Counted from the stretch's first letter, positions 9,900-23,270 are shown. The stretch: DNA of 64,000 bases from Membranipora membranacea (GCA_914767715.1 OU612069.1:3226001-3290000); one strand, 5' to 3'. Translations and numbers: made by a program. The notes: generated from the sequence alone by a model not told the origin.

Positions 9900-12130
9900 T
9901 TGTGGTGAGTGACTATACCTTGCAATTTTAAACCAAAATCAAAATCATGTTTCCAGGTGGATTTTTTACGTCAGCTTCGATTGACGTGAGTTGTCACCTC
10001 TTGGTCACTCTCGAAGAATTCATCCCTATACACAGACCTTTGGAAATCACGACATGCTAAATGCCAAATTGCTCAGACGATACATAACTCCCTTGACTCA
10101 GACGGTACTTTGCTTAGAGGAATCAATATCCAGATTAATCAAGGAATCCCATTTCTAGTTTGTTGACTGTTATGCGTAAAGGTATCATTTGGCAATCAAT
10201 GTCACATGATCGATTGAACTTACTAACTATCTCAACAAATCATTCAATTGGGTGGCTAACTCATACAAAACTTGTAATCAAAACATTCCACAGCCATATG
10301 TGTTGTAGTGTGTAGTGTAATACTAATGCACTACGTAGATGGTACTCAGTACAGAGTAATATAGGCTATAGTGTGTTCTATGCCATGCCATGCCATTGTT
10401 TGAGGTACTCAGCAGAAGCTGGTTCTTCGAGCTCGAGTCGACCGGCAGGCATTTCAGTCGTTTGCACAGCTCTGAAAAATACTCCAGTCAGTCTATGTAA
10501 ACACAGTGGATGTACGAAGCTCACCAAAGAGAACATAAAAACATTGCCATTTTCTGGGATCTGTGCAATATATACAGTATCAAGAGAGTAAAATAATTGA
10601 AATTATATGGTGTCGGCTCCTGAAAACAGATTATATATTATATATATATATTATGACATATTATGTATTTGAAGGTGTTGAATTCAGAAACTGTGATCAT
10701 TGACATTGCAGTGCTTAATGAGTTCAGAGTAAACAACACAGACAGGATAGCAAAAAGCTACAACATATGGCTACGGATTTGATGGTTGTGGTAGCTGACC
10801 CTCTTGGTGCACTGTACCGATTTACACAATGGCTGCTGCCACTAGGACAAGAGCAGAAATAACATTCAGTAGACAGGTTATATTTATACTGAGTAATTGT
10901 CCTGACATTTTGTACCACTGCTTTTTTTCTTGTGTTATCATGGCTGGGTATCCACATGCAGATAGCCTACTAGGCCTGCTGTAGGTACTATTACCTTGCC
11001 TGTATGCTAATAATTCAGTCACTTAATAGGCAAGGCATAATATGATATGTTAAACAGAAAGAGTCGAAGCTCTGTTTGACCTCACTCAGAGTGCATGGTT
11101 CACTTTCTCATTGTTAAAATCAACATTTGTTTGGCTACAGACGGTGACCCCTAATATGTCCTTTGTTTTACCACATGAATCATACTACGATAAGTCGTAT
11201 TCCATTATGAGGTACTAAACATGTACATAATATACTATACACAGAATCGAACAAACAACAGGCCCTGTTTGCGCATAGGAACAGCGGTGTTTCAAAAAAA
11301 TTGAACTCCGCATATTTTGCATTCATCTTATGCCATGGACCAGTATCGATGATATTTGTAAGACAGGTGTAAAATAGGATAGGCAATGAGGTGTGCCACA
11401 GCTCTTGGCATAATCACATCAGTAAAAAGCAACAAGGCATTGCAAAAACAAAGTGAAAGTGTTCTACTCGATAGTTTATATAAGCAGTATAGATATGCTG
11501 CAATAGCAGGGTAAAACATATGAGTCAGCGAATCAATAAAGCAGTTAAGTTAAACAAAGAAGAGTAAATATTCAAAGCAATCACATAATATTAATATTGA
11601 TTATTTAGCTCTGTATCGGTTCTTGGATGAATAGAAACTGCATTCAAATAAAAGCAAGATCTCAAGGTTTAGGCATAACACATGGAAAGCAGACTGCGCT
11701 CTAAATATTGATTGGTGATAATGATCAACTAAATTTGTAGGCACTGGCTACCGAAAAGAGCTAATGATATTAGTGAAGTGAACTTATGATGATTGCAATT
11801 TTAATTCAGCAGTTTAGTATGATCAAGAAATTATTGTGATTGTCAAAAAATACAATTACACCAGTAACCTGCCAAATTGAAAATGACTGCGTACCTGCTT
11901 GCACTGATTTTAAGGCGACTGTTTATTGTGCACTGACTACACCAAGACAATCAGGTCATAATGTTATTTAGCTATCATCATCATCATTACATAACTGTTT
12001 GGTCTGTGGGCTCTTTTGATCTGTTCTTATCAGGAATTACAACTCATGTAGATGGACCACGATTTTCTCTGGGATTGGTTTGAAGATATATTCTTTGTTA
12101 GATGTTCTTTCGCTGATACTTTGCTTCAGG
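9900..12130. other. Intergenic, no gene seen
   Basis: No ORF here looks coding. An AT dinucleotide-type run lies at about 10626-10660. A TTTATT at 11932-11937 (AATAAA on the minus strand) is a plausible poly(A) signal for the caspase-like gene, about 200 nt beyond its stop. Confidence 0.5.
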
Positions 12131-12135
12131 ATAAC

Positions 12136-15082
12136 TCATGTTTTAGTTTCAGCCTCGTTCACATGAAGTTCTGTTTTGTCAGTTTTCAGCTTGTTTACAG
12201 ATTCAGTTGATGGAGCCGAGATGTCATCGTTTTTTCCCCCCTTTACCAGCATTGTGTCAGTTTCTGTGAGCCCCCTTGGAATGATGAGATTTTGTCGGTT
12301 AGATGTTCTATACTCAGGATTCTGTCGCTGATACTTTTCTTCAGGATGACTCATCATTTTATGTGAGGCAGCTATGAACATGTCATGGACTGTACCAACT
12401 CCATCAGCTTTTCTTATCTCCTCAGCAAGAGCAGGAATGAAATGGTTTCTGTGTGCATCTGTTCCATAGAGAGAAGACATCAGAAGTGTTGTATTTGGAA
12501 TTTTCACCTCGGCATGAACATTTGTATGATCGTCTCTCCCTGATTCTGCTTTCATTGCATCAGTCTCAGTAGCTGCATCCAATGAAGACGAAGAACCGCC
12601 CGAAGAATCTGTAAGTGTCTTCAATCCCTGACATGCCTGAACTATCAGCACCTGTTTTACGAGAAAATACTAACATAAGTATCTTTAACAATTGAAAAAG
12701 TAAAAGATGTAAACAGACATGGGACAGCATGCAATGCATTCTTACCAGCTAAAAAGACAGCTGAACACTACCCTTACATAAAGGCTGTGTGAGATAGGAT
12801 GGCTGTGATGCAAAATGCGAGAAAATTGTATACAGGCACACAAATACAGGAGTAGGCAAAAGCAGGCTTGCTTCTTAGGACCATGGAGCCATTCATTTTT
12901 AGGGGTTGGAGATAATGCAATCAGGGAGCGCTATTGCTATTCACTGCAAGGCGATTGGTGACTTATTTGACCTTGTGACAAGAGGTGAAATAAATCTTGC
13001 TTTTCAGCAGGCACTATTTTGAGCCTACTATTTCCAAAATAATCATATCAAACATTGCATTCAGATTTGGCTTGAAAAGTACATGAACATCTTTTCAATT
13101 GGTAAAGTGTTACGTGCAATTTTTGGTTAGCGGAGAGTAAATCACCATGCCATGTTCCCTTTATTCTTATTCTAAGAAGTTTGATTGACTTCCTGGTTGG
13201 TTTTATCACAATGGCTACTTGTTATCATTCATTCTGAAAGAAACTATGTTCTACCATTTTCTAAAGGTTTGTTTTGGGATAAAACATGATTTGTGATGTG
13301 CATCACACAAGACTGCGTATCACGTTTCTGAAAATCCAAATGAAACTTACCTACTGATACTTAATTGAATTTGATTTAGTTGGGGGATAGCTTTACATTG
13401 CCCTAACCTTTCGAACCTGACTTACATATTAAACAAGCTGCACATATGCACATCATCTGCTCACTGACCTTAGGCACATGATGATGCAGCTCTTCTCCAA
13501 GAATGTAGAGGATGTCATTTATTTTGCAGACATCTGTTGTGCTTTCTTTCTTGTCCTGACAGGCAAAGAGCTGGCCGGCTTTTCCATGTGTCATTACACA
13601 GACCACTGCTAGTGAGAACCGATTTCTAATAGTCTGACAAAATTCTCTTAGGCCTTGAAAGAGTGAGAATGTTGACCAGTTTTTGACGACTTCATGCATA
13701 TTGACTCCTATTTTATCAAGAGCTTTGGTCATGCTATCTGCTTCGGCAGCTGCACCATATCTCTTAGACTTAGCGAGCGCATCAAAGTCATTAAAGCACA
13801 CAAGACCATGCATTTGTAGTTTGGCATTTGGATGACCTGGTATACAAAAGTCTGTTAGGTACGGTTGGCAAAGAGCTAGAATTTCCGTTTGGACGAGATC
13901 TGAAGAGGCTTTGATATGGCTAACCAGTCCCTCTAAAGGATCCTGAGTGAGAAGATTTCTGACATATTCAATATTGCCACTTGATGGGGCAACGCTTAAA
14001 ACTGAGCCGCTGCAAATTTCAAAATATTCTTTCCAGACATTTAATGAAAGCGGCCATTTTTTTGGGTCAAAGTTACAGGTCAGCACTTTTGCACACTTAT
14101 CTCGAGGAACAATATCCATAATAGCAAACAGTACCTTCTCATCTATGTCGCCAGCCCAGGCATTGATGAGTAAGCCGATAATCACATTCTCAACTTCGTC
14201 ATCATATTTGATAGACTTGAGCAGCAGAGATATAACCTCCTCACCACAGACTCCTCCATTCACACAGAGTATGAGACAGTTAAGACAGACTGTCTGTCTC
14301 AGACTCTCTTGTATCTTATCTAACAAAGTCTGTGTAAGCATCAGAGCAGCCTCTAGTTTGTTTGTGGCGATACTCATACTGGAAGTCACTAGAATGAAAC
14401 AACTCCTATATAACCCAAGAAGCTCACTAGTGCTAGCAAAATAATCTAAAACTACCTGGATAATCTCTATCGAAGTATCAGCTGAAGTAGGCAAACATTC
14501 ACCTTCTTTAGGCAAAAGTTTTTCACAGTATTGACGAACAAACACCGGCATACGATCAACTAAATTCGCCATTAGTTCATCACTCATGGTGTAGTTACTC
14601 TTTAGAGCGCTGATGACCTGCTCACACATTTTCAACCGTAAAGTTTGCGTATCCAGTGATTTGACATCAGGACCCTGAGTGATAAGCCTCAACGTCTCTT
14701 CTCTGGGTTCTTGTTGTAACAAAGTCCGTACTCTAGATACATCTCCATGTTGTACAGCTTGTAGAAGTGGATGGGACTCTCTCAAAATGTTCATGACACA
14801 CATGGTTGCCTCGGAGATCAGAGCAACCCTTGCTGCCTGCTTCCTGTGAACAACTGATGTAGACCCATCATTGAAGTATAGTGAATTTAGCACATTTCTG
14901 ATTGTCGTATCTGATGAAGGCAAGAAGAGACACAAATTATGCATGATCAGAATTTGATCCTCAAAAGTATGACACTGAAGAAGTTTCACAGCTTGCTCTG
15001 TGTTTTCTCGTCTGACAGCATCTGTTAGTCGTATGGCAGTCCTCCAAATAGGTTGTTTGTGAGTGTCCGAAGATGCAGCCAT
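12136..15082 (-). CDS. Caspase-family (peptidase C14-like) protein with long helical N-terminus
   Basis: Exon 1 is 15082-13469 and exon 2 is 12651-12136, joined AAG|GTCAGT ... AACAG|GTG in phase 0; 709 residues. ATG at 15082 is the first in frame (CATCATGG context). Residues 1 to about 410 are leucine-rich and helical, with ankyrin-like fragments (HPLLQAVQHGDVSRVRTLL; APSSGNIEYVRNLL) but no recognisable CARD or DED. From about residue 425 a caspase p20-like domain appears: LVCFNDFDALAKSKRYGAAA with the substrate-binding Arg position, then VVCVMTHGKAG with the catalytic His. The splice creates HVPKVLIVQACQG with the catalytic Cys (QACQG instead of QACRG). The p10-like part in exon 2 (TLLMSSLYGTDAHRNHFIPA) is shortened around the S1/S3 pocket, but QNPEYRTS resembles caspase p10 ends. 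An acidic Ser/Thr-rich linker and a hydrophilic tail surround it. Activity is plausible but unproven. Role would be apoptotic or inflammatory-type proteolysis (family knowledge). Confidence 0.85.
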
Positions 15083-17130
15083 GATGGAATAAGAATACGA
15101 GGCTGGGAGATTGAAAGACAGATGTTGCTCTGATCATGAATAGCAGCTAAGGTCTACAGGTATTTTGAATTATCCGTTTTACAGTAGCTATTTCGAAAGG
15201 CACTCTTGTGTTCTAGCTCTCAAGTATCGACTCTTCACAATATGTATGCGCCAAATACACTGTTATTATGTGCTTAAGCTGTGCTTTGCAACCGAAAAAA
15301 TACATTGTGTTTGGAACAATCACCTACAACACTTATCATAATGAATGTGCATAGTAAATTTAACGACCTAATACACATATCAATGGAATCAATCACAGCC
15401 AAATGAATCATAAAAGCGCTGGTATTTCTATGAAATAACAACATTACTGCTGTGTCAATATACGGAATTATGATAATATCAATTTCATTTGCCAATCAAG
15501 TTTCCTGGACATGAGACCAATCATAGCAAAAGTAAATAGTAAAACAATCGACTGAACTTGTCAAAAATATGTCCCATTGTTAACGTAAAAGCCAGAATTG
15601 ACAACCCTTAATGTGTATAGTTTAATCAGGGTTAATATCAGTAATTCAATCGAATTTCCTAATCTTATCGCGTCAGAGGGCGCTTGGCTTGGTTGAACAC
15701 ATGACCAATTCATAATTCTGATACTTACTAACATCGATAAGAAAGTAAAAAGTAATAACTAAAGAAAGGCAATAGAAAAGACTACAGTGCTACCCTCTTA
15801 AAGAATTTATGTCCTCATTGAATAAGAGGACACAACTACGACTGATATTTCACATTTATGTCGCTCTAAAATATTCGTAGACTCACACTCGTATATTCAC
15901 ATCACAAAAAACCTATCATCTAATTTGCCTTCATTCAGAGTTGCCCTGTGAGAGAGGTCGAGACCACCAATTCAGTATGCAAAACTTCCTCTCTCTCATC
16001 ATCTCCCTTTGCAAAGAGATGCCGATATTTAAGGTATTAATGAGGCTCCACCAAAGAGTTTGGATTTACCATTCTATTAATTCATGGCTTCAATTCAGAC
16101 TTAAAATGATAAATATACAAATAAAAATATACAACTGTGTTACTTTTTCAAATGTCTCTCGGTGACTGGATAACACAAACACCGCATTGTATTGACAAGG
16201 AGTCATCGTACAACAAATATTTAAGAAGGTTAAAAAACCTGTTCAACTAATATAACTTCTAGCTAGTACTGTTGAGTATGAATATATCTGATAATTCAAT
16301 GTATTTCACGTTTCTACTGCTGAAGCTTTATCTCCTATTTCTCATGGCGTTCTGGGATATATCCCAAACTTCATGGGGTCAGGGCCAGCCCTGCTCTAAA
16401 ACTCATGGAAACTGATTTACACTTTTGGAGAGACAAAGTGCGAAGCATGTTTTATATGCCGTTTTTCGAGGTGCAAGAATGCAATTGTTACCTTGGATCT
16501 TAAATTATTGGCTACTTGGCCAATATTTGTTGATTGATTTTTCTAATTTCTTTTCATGTTTTCACCTAACTAAGGTTTTTGAAGATTTTTGTTTTGCAAC
16601 TAATATTTTATTCAACATTGAGTGATGCTTAAGAACTGTTGGGTTGATAGCGTGCTAAATTACAACCACTACACGTAATCTCAATGACAAACTCCCATGA
16701 CCCTCTTGTCTTCATGTCGATTTGCTTTTAATTCACCATTTTGCCTTACATTCCATTGATTTTACAGGACGCCCCCTAAACCATAACGTAAAAACAGGGC
16801 TTCCCCTGCAAGAATGAGCGTATCCACTCCTACCAGGAAAGGTGAAGGTCCCTCTGGTGTAGACAATGGCAGCCCTTCAGTAATAATATCGAGAGCGAAA
16901 GAAAAAATGAACATTCATTTCATTGATCTTTCTCAACCAATAAAGTCAATCCTTCATTATTCATAACTTAAATGTATTTTGAATAATTGATGTATATTCT
17001 GTGCAGACGATGCCTAGCAATTAATGCTGGCTCTTAATCATCAATCGTCAATCAGTTAAAGGTTTCAACAATTTTTTGAACTGGGTTTTGGGTTGAAATA
17101 TGCGGTAAAAATTACAACTGAGAATTGAAG
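15083..17130. other. Intergenic / caspase-like gene upstream region
   Basis: No convincing coding exon or repeat was recognised. The first few hundred bases must contain the caspase-like promoter; no obvious TATA box close to the ATG. Confidence 0.45.
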
Positions 17131-17309
17131 TTGCCTAAGGTCACGGCGTCCATGTTCTGCTCAAAATTCCTCCCAGTTTGCAGGCAGGTTGGCGCTCACG
17201 TGGGACATCAATTGAGTGAAGTATTCAGTAGACTGCAGCGGGGTTCGAACCCAAGACCTCCAAAACTTGTGTATTAGAAGGCAGGTGCACTCACCAACTG
17301 AGTCATCTT
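17131..17309 (-). repeat. tRNA-derived SINE, family S1 (copy 2)
   Basis: Read on the minus strand, GATGACTCAGTTGGTGAGTG (A box) and GGGTTCGAACCCC (B box) form the head, followed by the S1 body words CCAACCTGCCTGCAAACTG and a CCTTAGG block. The B box is better preserved than in copy 1. Confidence 0.75.
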
Positions 17310-18412
17310 ATTTTAGATTACATACTGATGATGCAGAACCTAAGCTACAATTTTTGATGTTGACCCACCAGTCATTTGTTAGATATGCTGCCTTAGATTG
17401 TAGACTGCGTATAAAACCTCATAATTTGAATATTTTTGTCCACATGGGACAGTCACAATTGGAACAATGTTTTCAGTTTTTAGAAAAAAACCTTAAAATG
17501 TATAAACTGCATTGTTCAAGTACTATCCTTTACCAGATTGAATGATGGTGACAATTTTTTGTATTTAGATTTGCCCTTTTAAAACCTGTTAAAGGGTCAT
17601 CAATAGAATTGCAGCAACAACATATGAACGCAGATGGGAACAAACGTAATTGTCATGGTAATATCTATAGATTGATTCTATAGGAGGAATTTAGTATTCT
17701 ACCTCAGTGATCAAAATAAAAAAAAACACATCAAAAATTGATGAGTCTCGTGCCGTACAATGATGTCAAGCTTAGTGTCATAATGTGCTAAATATCTAAG
17801 AGCTTGTGTTACGCTCTACATTACATAATCAATATTCTCATTTGGACTTTAATTCAATATACTTTATAAAATGTGAATCGGCCAATTTTTCAAGCCCTGC
17901 CTAGAATCATAAACAATCTTCATCGGCCGTACATGATCATATTGAACCAGTTAAGAAATGCATGTGGCTATGGCAAGGAAATCTAACCTCTTTCGGCAAT
18001 TAAACATGGTCCTCAAAATATGTATGAAAAACAAAAATTGACTTACACAAAATAAGTTCAACTTAAAGGAATCCGCTATAGTTTGAGTATTAAATCAAAC
18101 ATCTTTATCAACCAGTGCCACATCAATACAAACCAAGTAAGCTAAACACTGTTGCGGGTTGCGGAAAATCGCTGACACTATGCAATATTTGTCATTCAGG
18201 GAAATGAAGAAACTTTTCTGGCATGTTCTTCGGACAGAAAGTAGTATTTGCAAAGGAATATATTTAGTAAGCTTTATGTTGAAGTCAGATGCAAGTAGTG
18301 TATTTTATGACAGACATTACTGACATAGTAGCCTTGTCTCAACCTCGGTGGGAAATTATGTTGATAATGCGAGTTTTCTGTCCCGAGAATACCACTCCTA
18401 AAGGATATAAAG
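17310..18412. other. Intergenic, no feature recognised
   Basis: AT-rich with stop codons in all frames; no repeat shared with other parts of the window was noticed. Confidence 0.45.
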
Positions 18413-19258
18413 TTACAACTTTTTGGTTGGTTTCTCACTTACATATTCCATCCTTAAATGACAAAGGAGATCACCTAGTAATGTGTAGCGAAACCAGAGT
18501 TGTGTACACTCTCTGTCGCCTGTGGTACCTGGCTCATTGGGAGACCACACGAGTGTAACATAAGAGGCATCAACCCAATGGAAGGTCATAGTAGTGCCAG
18601 GGATAATCACAGTATTTGTCCAAATTACATCAGAGTTTCCATTCCAATCTACAAATATCATACCATCTTTATTTATCACAATTCACTATGGAGAACCGTA
18701 TAGAAATGTCTCCTAAACACTGGTTACTGCTTAAAGTGGCTGTCAAGAACACAATGATTTGGGTTTATTCATACTCAGCGAAAAGCAGTGATTAGGCAGT
18801 GAGACAATTAACTAAGGCTAGTCACAGGTATGAAGAGGATTAATTACTTGGCTCAGTTTCAGTGTTATTTATGGTTTACCTTTTCGTCAACATTGCAGCT
18901 GATTAGCAAGTAATCAATATCAAATTAAAACGGAATACTGGTAAAAGTGCATGCAAACTCTACAAATCTATCACAACTTTTACTCAATCGAGAATCTATA
19001 TTTATACCATTCATATCTATAATTTATCTTTACTAGTAATAACATCAGGGATTATCTTCCGAGATCAAACTCACTAGGATCATTGCTGTTGATCAATCTA
19101 GAATAAATGTGTCTGGTCGCAAGGGTTGATATTATTGGTAATTTTTCTGCTATTATCTGACAGCCCTCTACAGCCTCCTGATGGTTCTTAAAGGGATAAT
19201 ACACTTCTGATCTCTGTTTGGCAGCCAATGGAGCACAGAAAAATGTATGTACATACAA
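18413..19258 (-). pseudogene. Decayed C-type lectin domain (two exons)
   Basis: Minus strand. The upstream exon (about 19234-19068) keeps FKNHQEAVEGC and KLPIISTLATR, matching the first CTLD exon of the intact lectins, but has lost about 21 bp in the segment before FKNHQ. Its donor is CCTA|GTGAGT. The downstream exon (18648-18413) starts after TTTGTAG and keeps TVIIPGTTMTFHW and NEPGTTGDRECTQLW; the usual CEKP ending has become SEKP, losing a disulfide Cys. No PAN or signal exon was found upstream. This is a decayed member of the lectin family at 35-62 kb. Confidence 0.8.
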
Positions 19259-20300
19259 AAACTCCTTATTTGTAATTCAAAACCCCTTGTTCTGCTCAAA
19301 TGTGCATTCTAAATTGTAGTTGTGCATCTCCAACAAGAAATAAGACAACTAACAGAATTGCTTGTGATCTGAAAAAAGCTGATTTTGTGAGCAGTCGTGT
19401 GCTCCTACCTCTTGGTTAGTGTTTCAATTGTCGAGATACTCAAAGTGCGCATGTGCAATGAGGATGACCTTTTGACTTTAGCTTGTTATTTTCTAACAGC
19501 CCAGCTTAACACTTTTATTACCATAACCGGATATGGTAATAATAAAGCTTATACCTTGGATTTCCATTATTGAGTATGTTGCCTACTGGTGATGGTTAAT
19601 TGCATCTTGATTTGTATTTAGTGTTGTTCAGGGTTGACTTCTACTTTAAACAATTATATTAAACGGAAAACCTGCATAAGAGGTTTATGAAGGATTTGAA
19701 AATTAATATTAATTTGGTTTGAAACCATTCATCAAACTGAATATGATCTTACCAATTACATTATGTTTTTCTTTTTGCTTTAATTCAATTAAAGTAAGTC
19801 CATGTGATTTGAAAAGAGATCATCAAATAGAATGGCAATTTCACATATTTATTATTACTGCAATGAGGTGGCCATGAAAGATATATAGACCAAAGGACGC
19901 TTCGGCTGAGACAATCACAGAAGAAAGACAACACTCTTGCAACACCAATCGCCTTACATCTCGCCAGGGTCTGAGATTAGGTGCCACAAATCATGCTTGG
20001 TAAAATCATTTTACTGCTGCATGTATACCTTTTATTACCTTTATATGTATGCCCATGTTCATAATGCACATGATTGTGTAACTCATCTATTCCGTATAAA
20101 GTCCAAGTGATGTTCTTATAGAGTGAATGACTTGTGACATTGTATGGCAGTGTGTTGAGGAGTGAGTTATGTAAGTCATGTTAGTTTGTGGAAACAGAAC
20201 CTGTTGGTATAGTGTGAATGAATGCTATCAGCGAAATACTTCATTGCTAGAAAATCCTAAAAGGTTACGTTGCCAGCAAAACTAGCAGTGTGAAACCGAA
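19259..20300. other. Intergenic, no feature recognised
   Basis: No coding exon or recognised repeat; I looked here for a PAN or signal exon belonging to the lectin pseudogene and found none. Confidence 0.4.
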
Positions 20301-20312
20301 CCATGAATCCCC

Positions 20313-20570
20313 AGGCCACGATAAGTAGGCCATAAATTGCTCATCAATTGAGAAATAAAAAGGGGTGTATGACGCTGGTATACCGCCATAAGTAGGCCAC
20401 AATTGCTCACCAAATGGGAAAATTATAGTGCTACCCTATAGGAGTTTAGTTTTCGCAGCATTTAGGATTCGCTTTTTTGCGAAATTTTATGATAGCGGAA
20501 ATTACTTCCTCAGCAATGCTAGCAAAATTTTATGTAGCGAATTTTTTATATGCTTCAAATGTCTGTTGGA
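20313..20570. repeat. Dispersed repeat R1 (copy 1)
   Basis: Contains ATAAGTAGGCCA...ATTGCTCA twice (about 20321 and 20390) and GTATGACGCTGGTATACCGCC, then CCCTATAGGAGTTTAG and GCGAAATTTT motifs. Related pieces occur at 26197-26380, partly in opposite orientation. Confidence 0.55.
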
Positions 20571-21835
20571 TAAATACCAGGGCAGGCAACAAGAAGCAGG
20601 CTTGGAACCCAAGAGTGGAGAATTGGTTGGCCTGTCTTGACAAGCTTTGTCAGTGAAAAAGCTCGTCAAGACATGAGGCTGTGAATTGTTGTCCAAATGA
20701 GTGTTAGTATTGGCAGAACTGACAGCATCCCCCCCCCCCCCCACCCAGAGCACAGGTGTCCCCAGAAAAAAAATTTTTGTGAAGAACTTCATCAATGATC
20801 TCCAAAAAAATGCATATTTATACACTGATGAGATATGGTAAGATGTCGTTGAGGCATGACAGGCATGACTTTTGAGGCAAAAGTCAGGGTTGATGTTTTT
20901 CTTATAGGTGACTCAATGCCCAGGGGGTTCACTCTCCAGAAAAGTACCCACTAGGCTCATCACTGACATCAAGAAACACCCCCAAAGCACTTTATGAATG
21001 AATTTCAGGGAGGTACTCTTTTCACGTTCAGACCTATAAAAAATCAGTCCCCTTTTTTGAGTCTTTTGAGAGAGCACAATGAAGATAGACATTCAAACCT
21101 ATTCACCCAGGTAAAATCCTTGGTCCACCTGGGAAAAGCACCCTATTTCTTAAAGTCACTCTAGAGCACCTGGGAGCTTATAAAGTACCCCTAAAACATG
21201 GATTTCCCGTTGAACCTTGTTGGTCATTTTGATCAAGTGAGCCCCCTGGGACTCAATTTTCACACATTTGCTCACTTCACACAGACCCCCTACACTAAAG
21301 TGGCTTGATTTTGACATAAATCAATGCCCGGCAGAGGGCATATATGAGACATAGACCATCAACACACAGCCCTATTCAACTCTAAAAAAAAGCTGTTGAA
21401 ACTTGTTTGTTGGTGTGCTTCTGCACAGAACAACAACAACCTTGATGAACCTGTAGGCCTAAATCACAGCAGCTAAATTTAAAATTGATTCCATGATGAA
21501 TGAATGATCATGATGATGATGCCCTGGCTCAACTACTACTGACTGAGTGTTAATCTATGGAACTCCCATCTGGATGGATTTCTGTTTTAGCTATGGGCTT
21601 TTTTGGCTTTGGGTGGTTTGTGTTAGTAGCACTAGTATGAGTGTCTCACTGGTAGTGACTGACTAGATGAGACAACAACACACACCAAACCCACAAAATA
21701 AACACTGGGGGAAACCTACTGTAGAACTATGCTCACAGCATCAGCATGGGGAGATGAGCTCTTCTTTTGCAGAAAGTGCTACCTATGATTTGAGTAGGCC
21801 TATCTAACACAACCTCTTCTTTTACTCTTTATCAG
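20571..21835. other. Intergenic with a poly-C tract
   Basis: A run of about 14 C lies at 20730-20743. No coding exon recognised. The sequence is somewhat richer in C/T-rich words than its surroundings. Confidence 0.4.
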
Positions 21836-22536
21836 TCATGGCGCAACAATCCATAACCAGCTATATTGGAGGCGGCAGTCATGCCGTTTCACAGTGCGGC
21901 ATTTGCTGGGTCGGTATTTGTCGATTACTGCTTTAAGGGCGGATTTTCTTTGAGTGTTAGGTCTGATTCTATTGTTCAGCGGATGGGTATTATCGGTTGA
22001 AATTTTTAAAAAATGTTCACTGCATAGAGGCATTGAGAAGTCGGATATATAGGGTAAGGCTAGCTTGGTCAGTCTATCGTCATAGTGCTCTAGATGTGGC
22101 ATCATCATGCGTGTAGCGTATCTCTGCACTTTCTCTAGTTTCTCTTTATCAGCTTCGGAGATAAACTGAAACCATGCTGGGCAGGCGTAGGAAAGAACAG
22201 GTTTGAGATTGGCAGAATAGAATGTTATCAGTCCTGCGGTGTTCATACCCATGGTCTTAAGCTGCTTCACCAGATACAGTCTGCTATTGCATTTGCTCAC
22301 GACAGAGTCTATGCGGTCACTAAAAGACAGTTGAGTGTCTACAGTGACTCCTAATAGTTTAGCAGATTTAGATGGGGAGATAAAAGTATCATCACTGGGG
22401 TTTACATCGAGGTTCATACCAGGTCGGTCAGAAAAAGCAATATTCAATACAACAGTCTTACTTGAGTTGAGAAGCATACTGTTTTCTAAAGACCAACTAT
22501 TAGCGTTTGATATAGCATCAGAGACATTGTCATCGG
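21836..22536 (-). pseudogene. CR1/Jockey-type LINE reverse transcriptase, 3' fragment
   Basis: On the minus strand the frame from about 22536 to the stop at 21836 encodes the thumb and connection region after the reverse transcriptase core: SAKLLGVTVDTQLSF, then FYSANLKPVLSYACPAWFQF, then KLEKVQRYATRMM and a C-terminal Arg/His-rich tail. The catalytic YxDD motif and everything upstream are missing, the normal result of 5' truncation. The open frame over more than 210 codons suggests a fairly young copy. A tRNA-like half (22541-22600) abuts the truncation point. Confidence 0.88.
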
Positions 22537-22540
22537 TTTA

Positions 22541-22600
22541 CAATGGGCTTAGTTACCAAGCACGAATGCTTACCACTACACCATCCTGCTATCCTGCGCA
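22541..22600 (-). repeat. tRNA 5'-half-like sequence fused to the LINE fragment
   Basis: On the minus strand ATGGTGTAGTGGTAAGC matches the D arm / A box of tRNA heads like that at 26125, but no B box follows; the sequence runs straight into the truncated LINE. Confidence 0.5.
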
Positions 22601-22682
22601 ACGTTCAGCATTATTATAATAGAAGCTACCCGTAAGCTTTCATGTAATAACAAATGAGAAGCATTGGTCAAATGAGACAACT

Positions 22683-23270
22683 ATGGTGCAGTATTGCGAT
22701 CACAAACTGGCTCCATACTATGAAGCACAGCAAGAGATTCATGGTCAGACAACACCAGGGCTGATAATATTTTACATGTTCAAGGCCCATCCCATAGCAA
22801 GTTTCACACAGAAGCTGCAGGATCTGAATGTACTGGCTGTGAAAGTCCCAGCTAACATGACAGATCATCAGCAACCTCTCGACTTGAGTGTCAATAAGAG
22901 TGTAAAGAACTTTGTATCTACGCAGTTCAACACATGGTACGCCTCACAAGTCGTTGCGGTTGACGACGATTGACCCAGACCACTACAAAAAAGTCGCAGC
23001 AATAACCAAGTCAGGGCCAGTTCTGAGAGAACTCAGTGCGGAGTGGATGAAGATGCTCTATGATCATTTTCAGCTTCTAGCCCAGCGCAACGTGATAATT
23101 AATGGCTTCAGGGCTGCTAGCATCAAACAGAGAATGGAAAGCGGACCCTTTCAGATGACCCTTTTCATGACATCGAGTGAGGGAGGTGTGCTGGTATCTC
23201 GTCTTCACCTACATTACCACATTTGCGACCGGAACTCTGTGCTCAGTATCATTATCAATAATTACTAGGC
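22683..23270 (+). pseudogene. pogo/Tigger-type DDE transposase, 3' fragment, frameshifted
   Basis: The first frame (22683-22973) contains VPANMTDHQQPLDLSVNKSV, the conserved block around the third catalytic Asp of pogo/Tigger transposases. It then shifts frame near 22970; the second frame carries DPDHYKKVAAITKSGPVLRE, AEWMKMLYDHFQ and VIINGFRAASI, the usual C-terminal part. The N-terminal DNA-binding domain and first two catalytic Asp are not seen. It is a dead fragment. TIRs were not found. Confidence 0.85.

Noticed and set aside
13947-14444. 165-codon plus-strand ORF
   Set aside because: It is antisense to exon 1 of the caspase-like gene, whose domain content is clear; the plus frame shows no domain.
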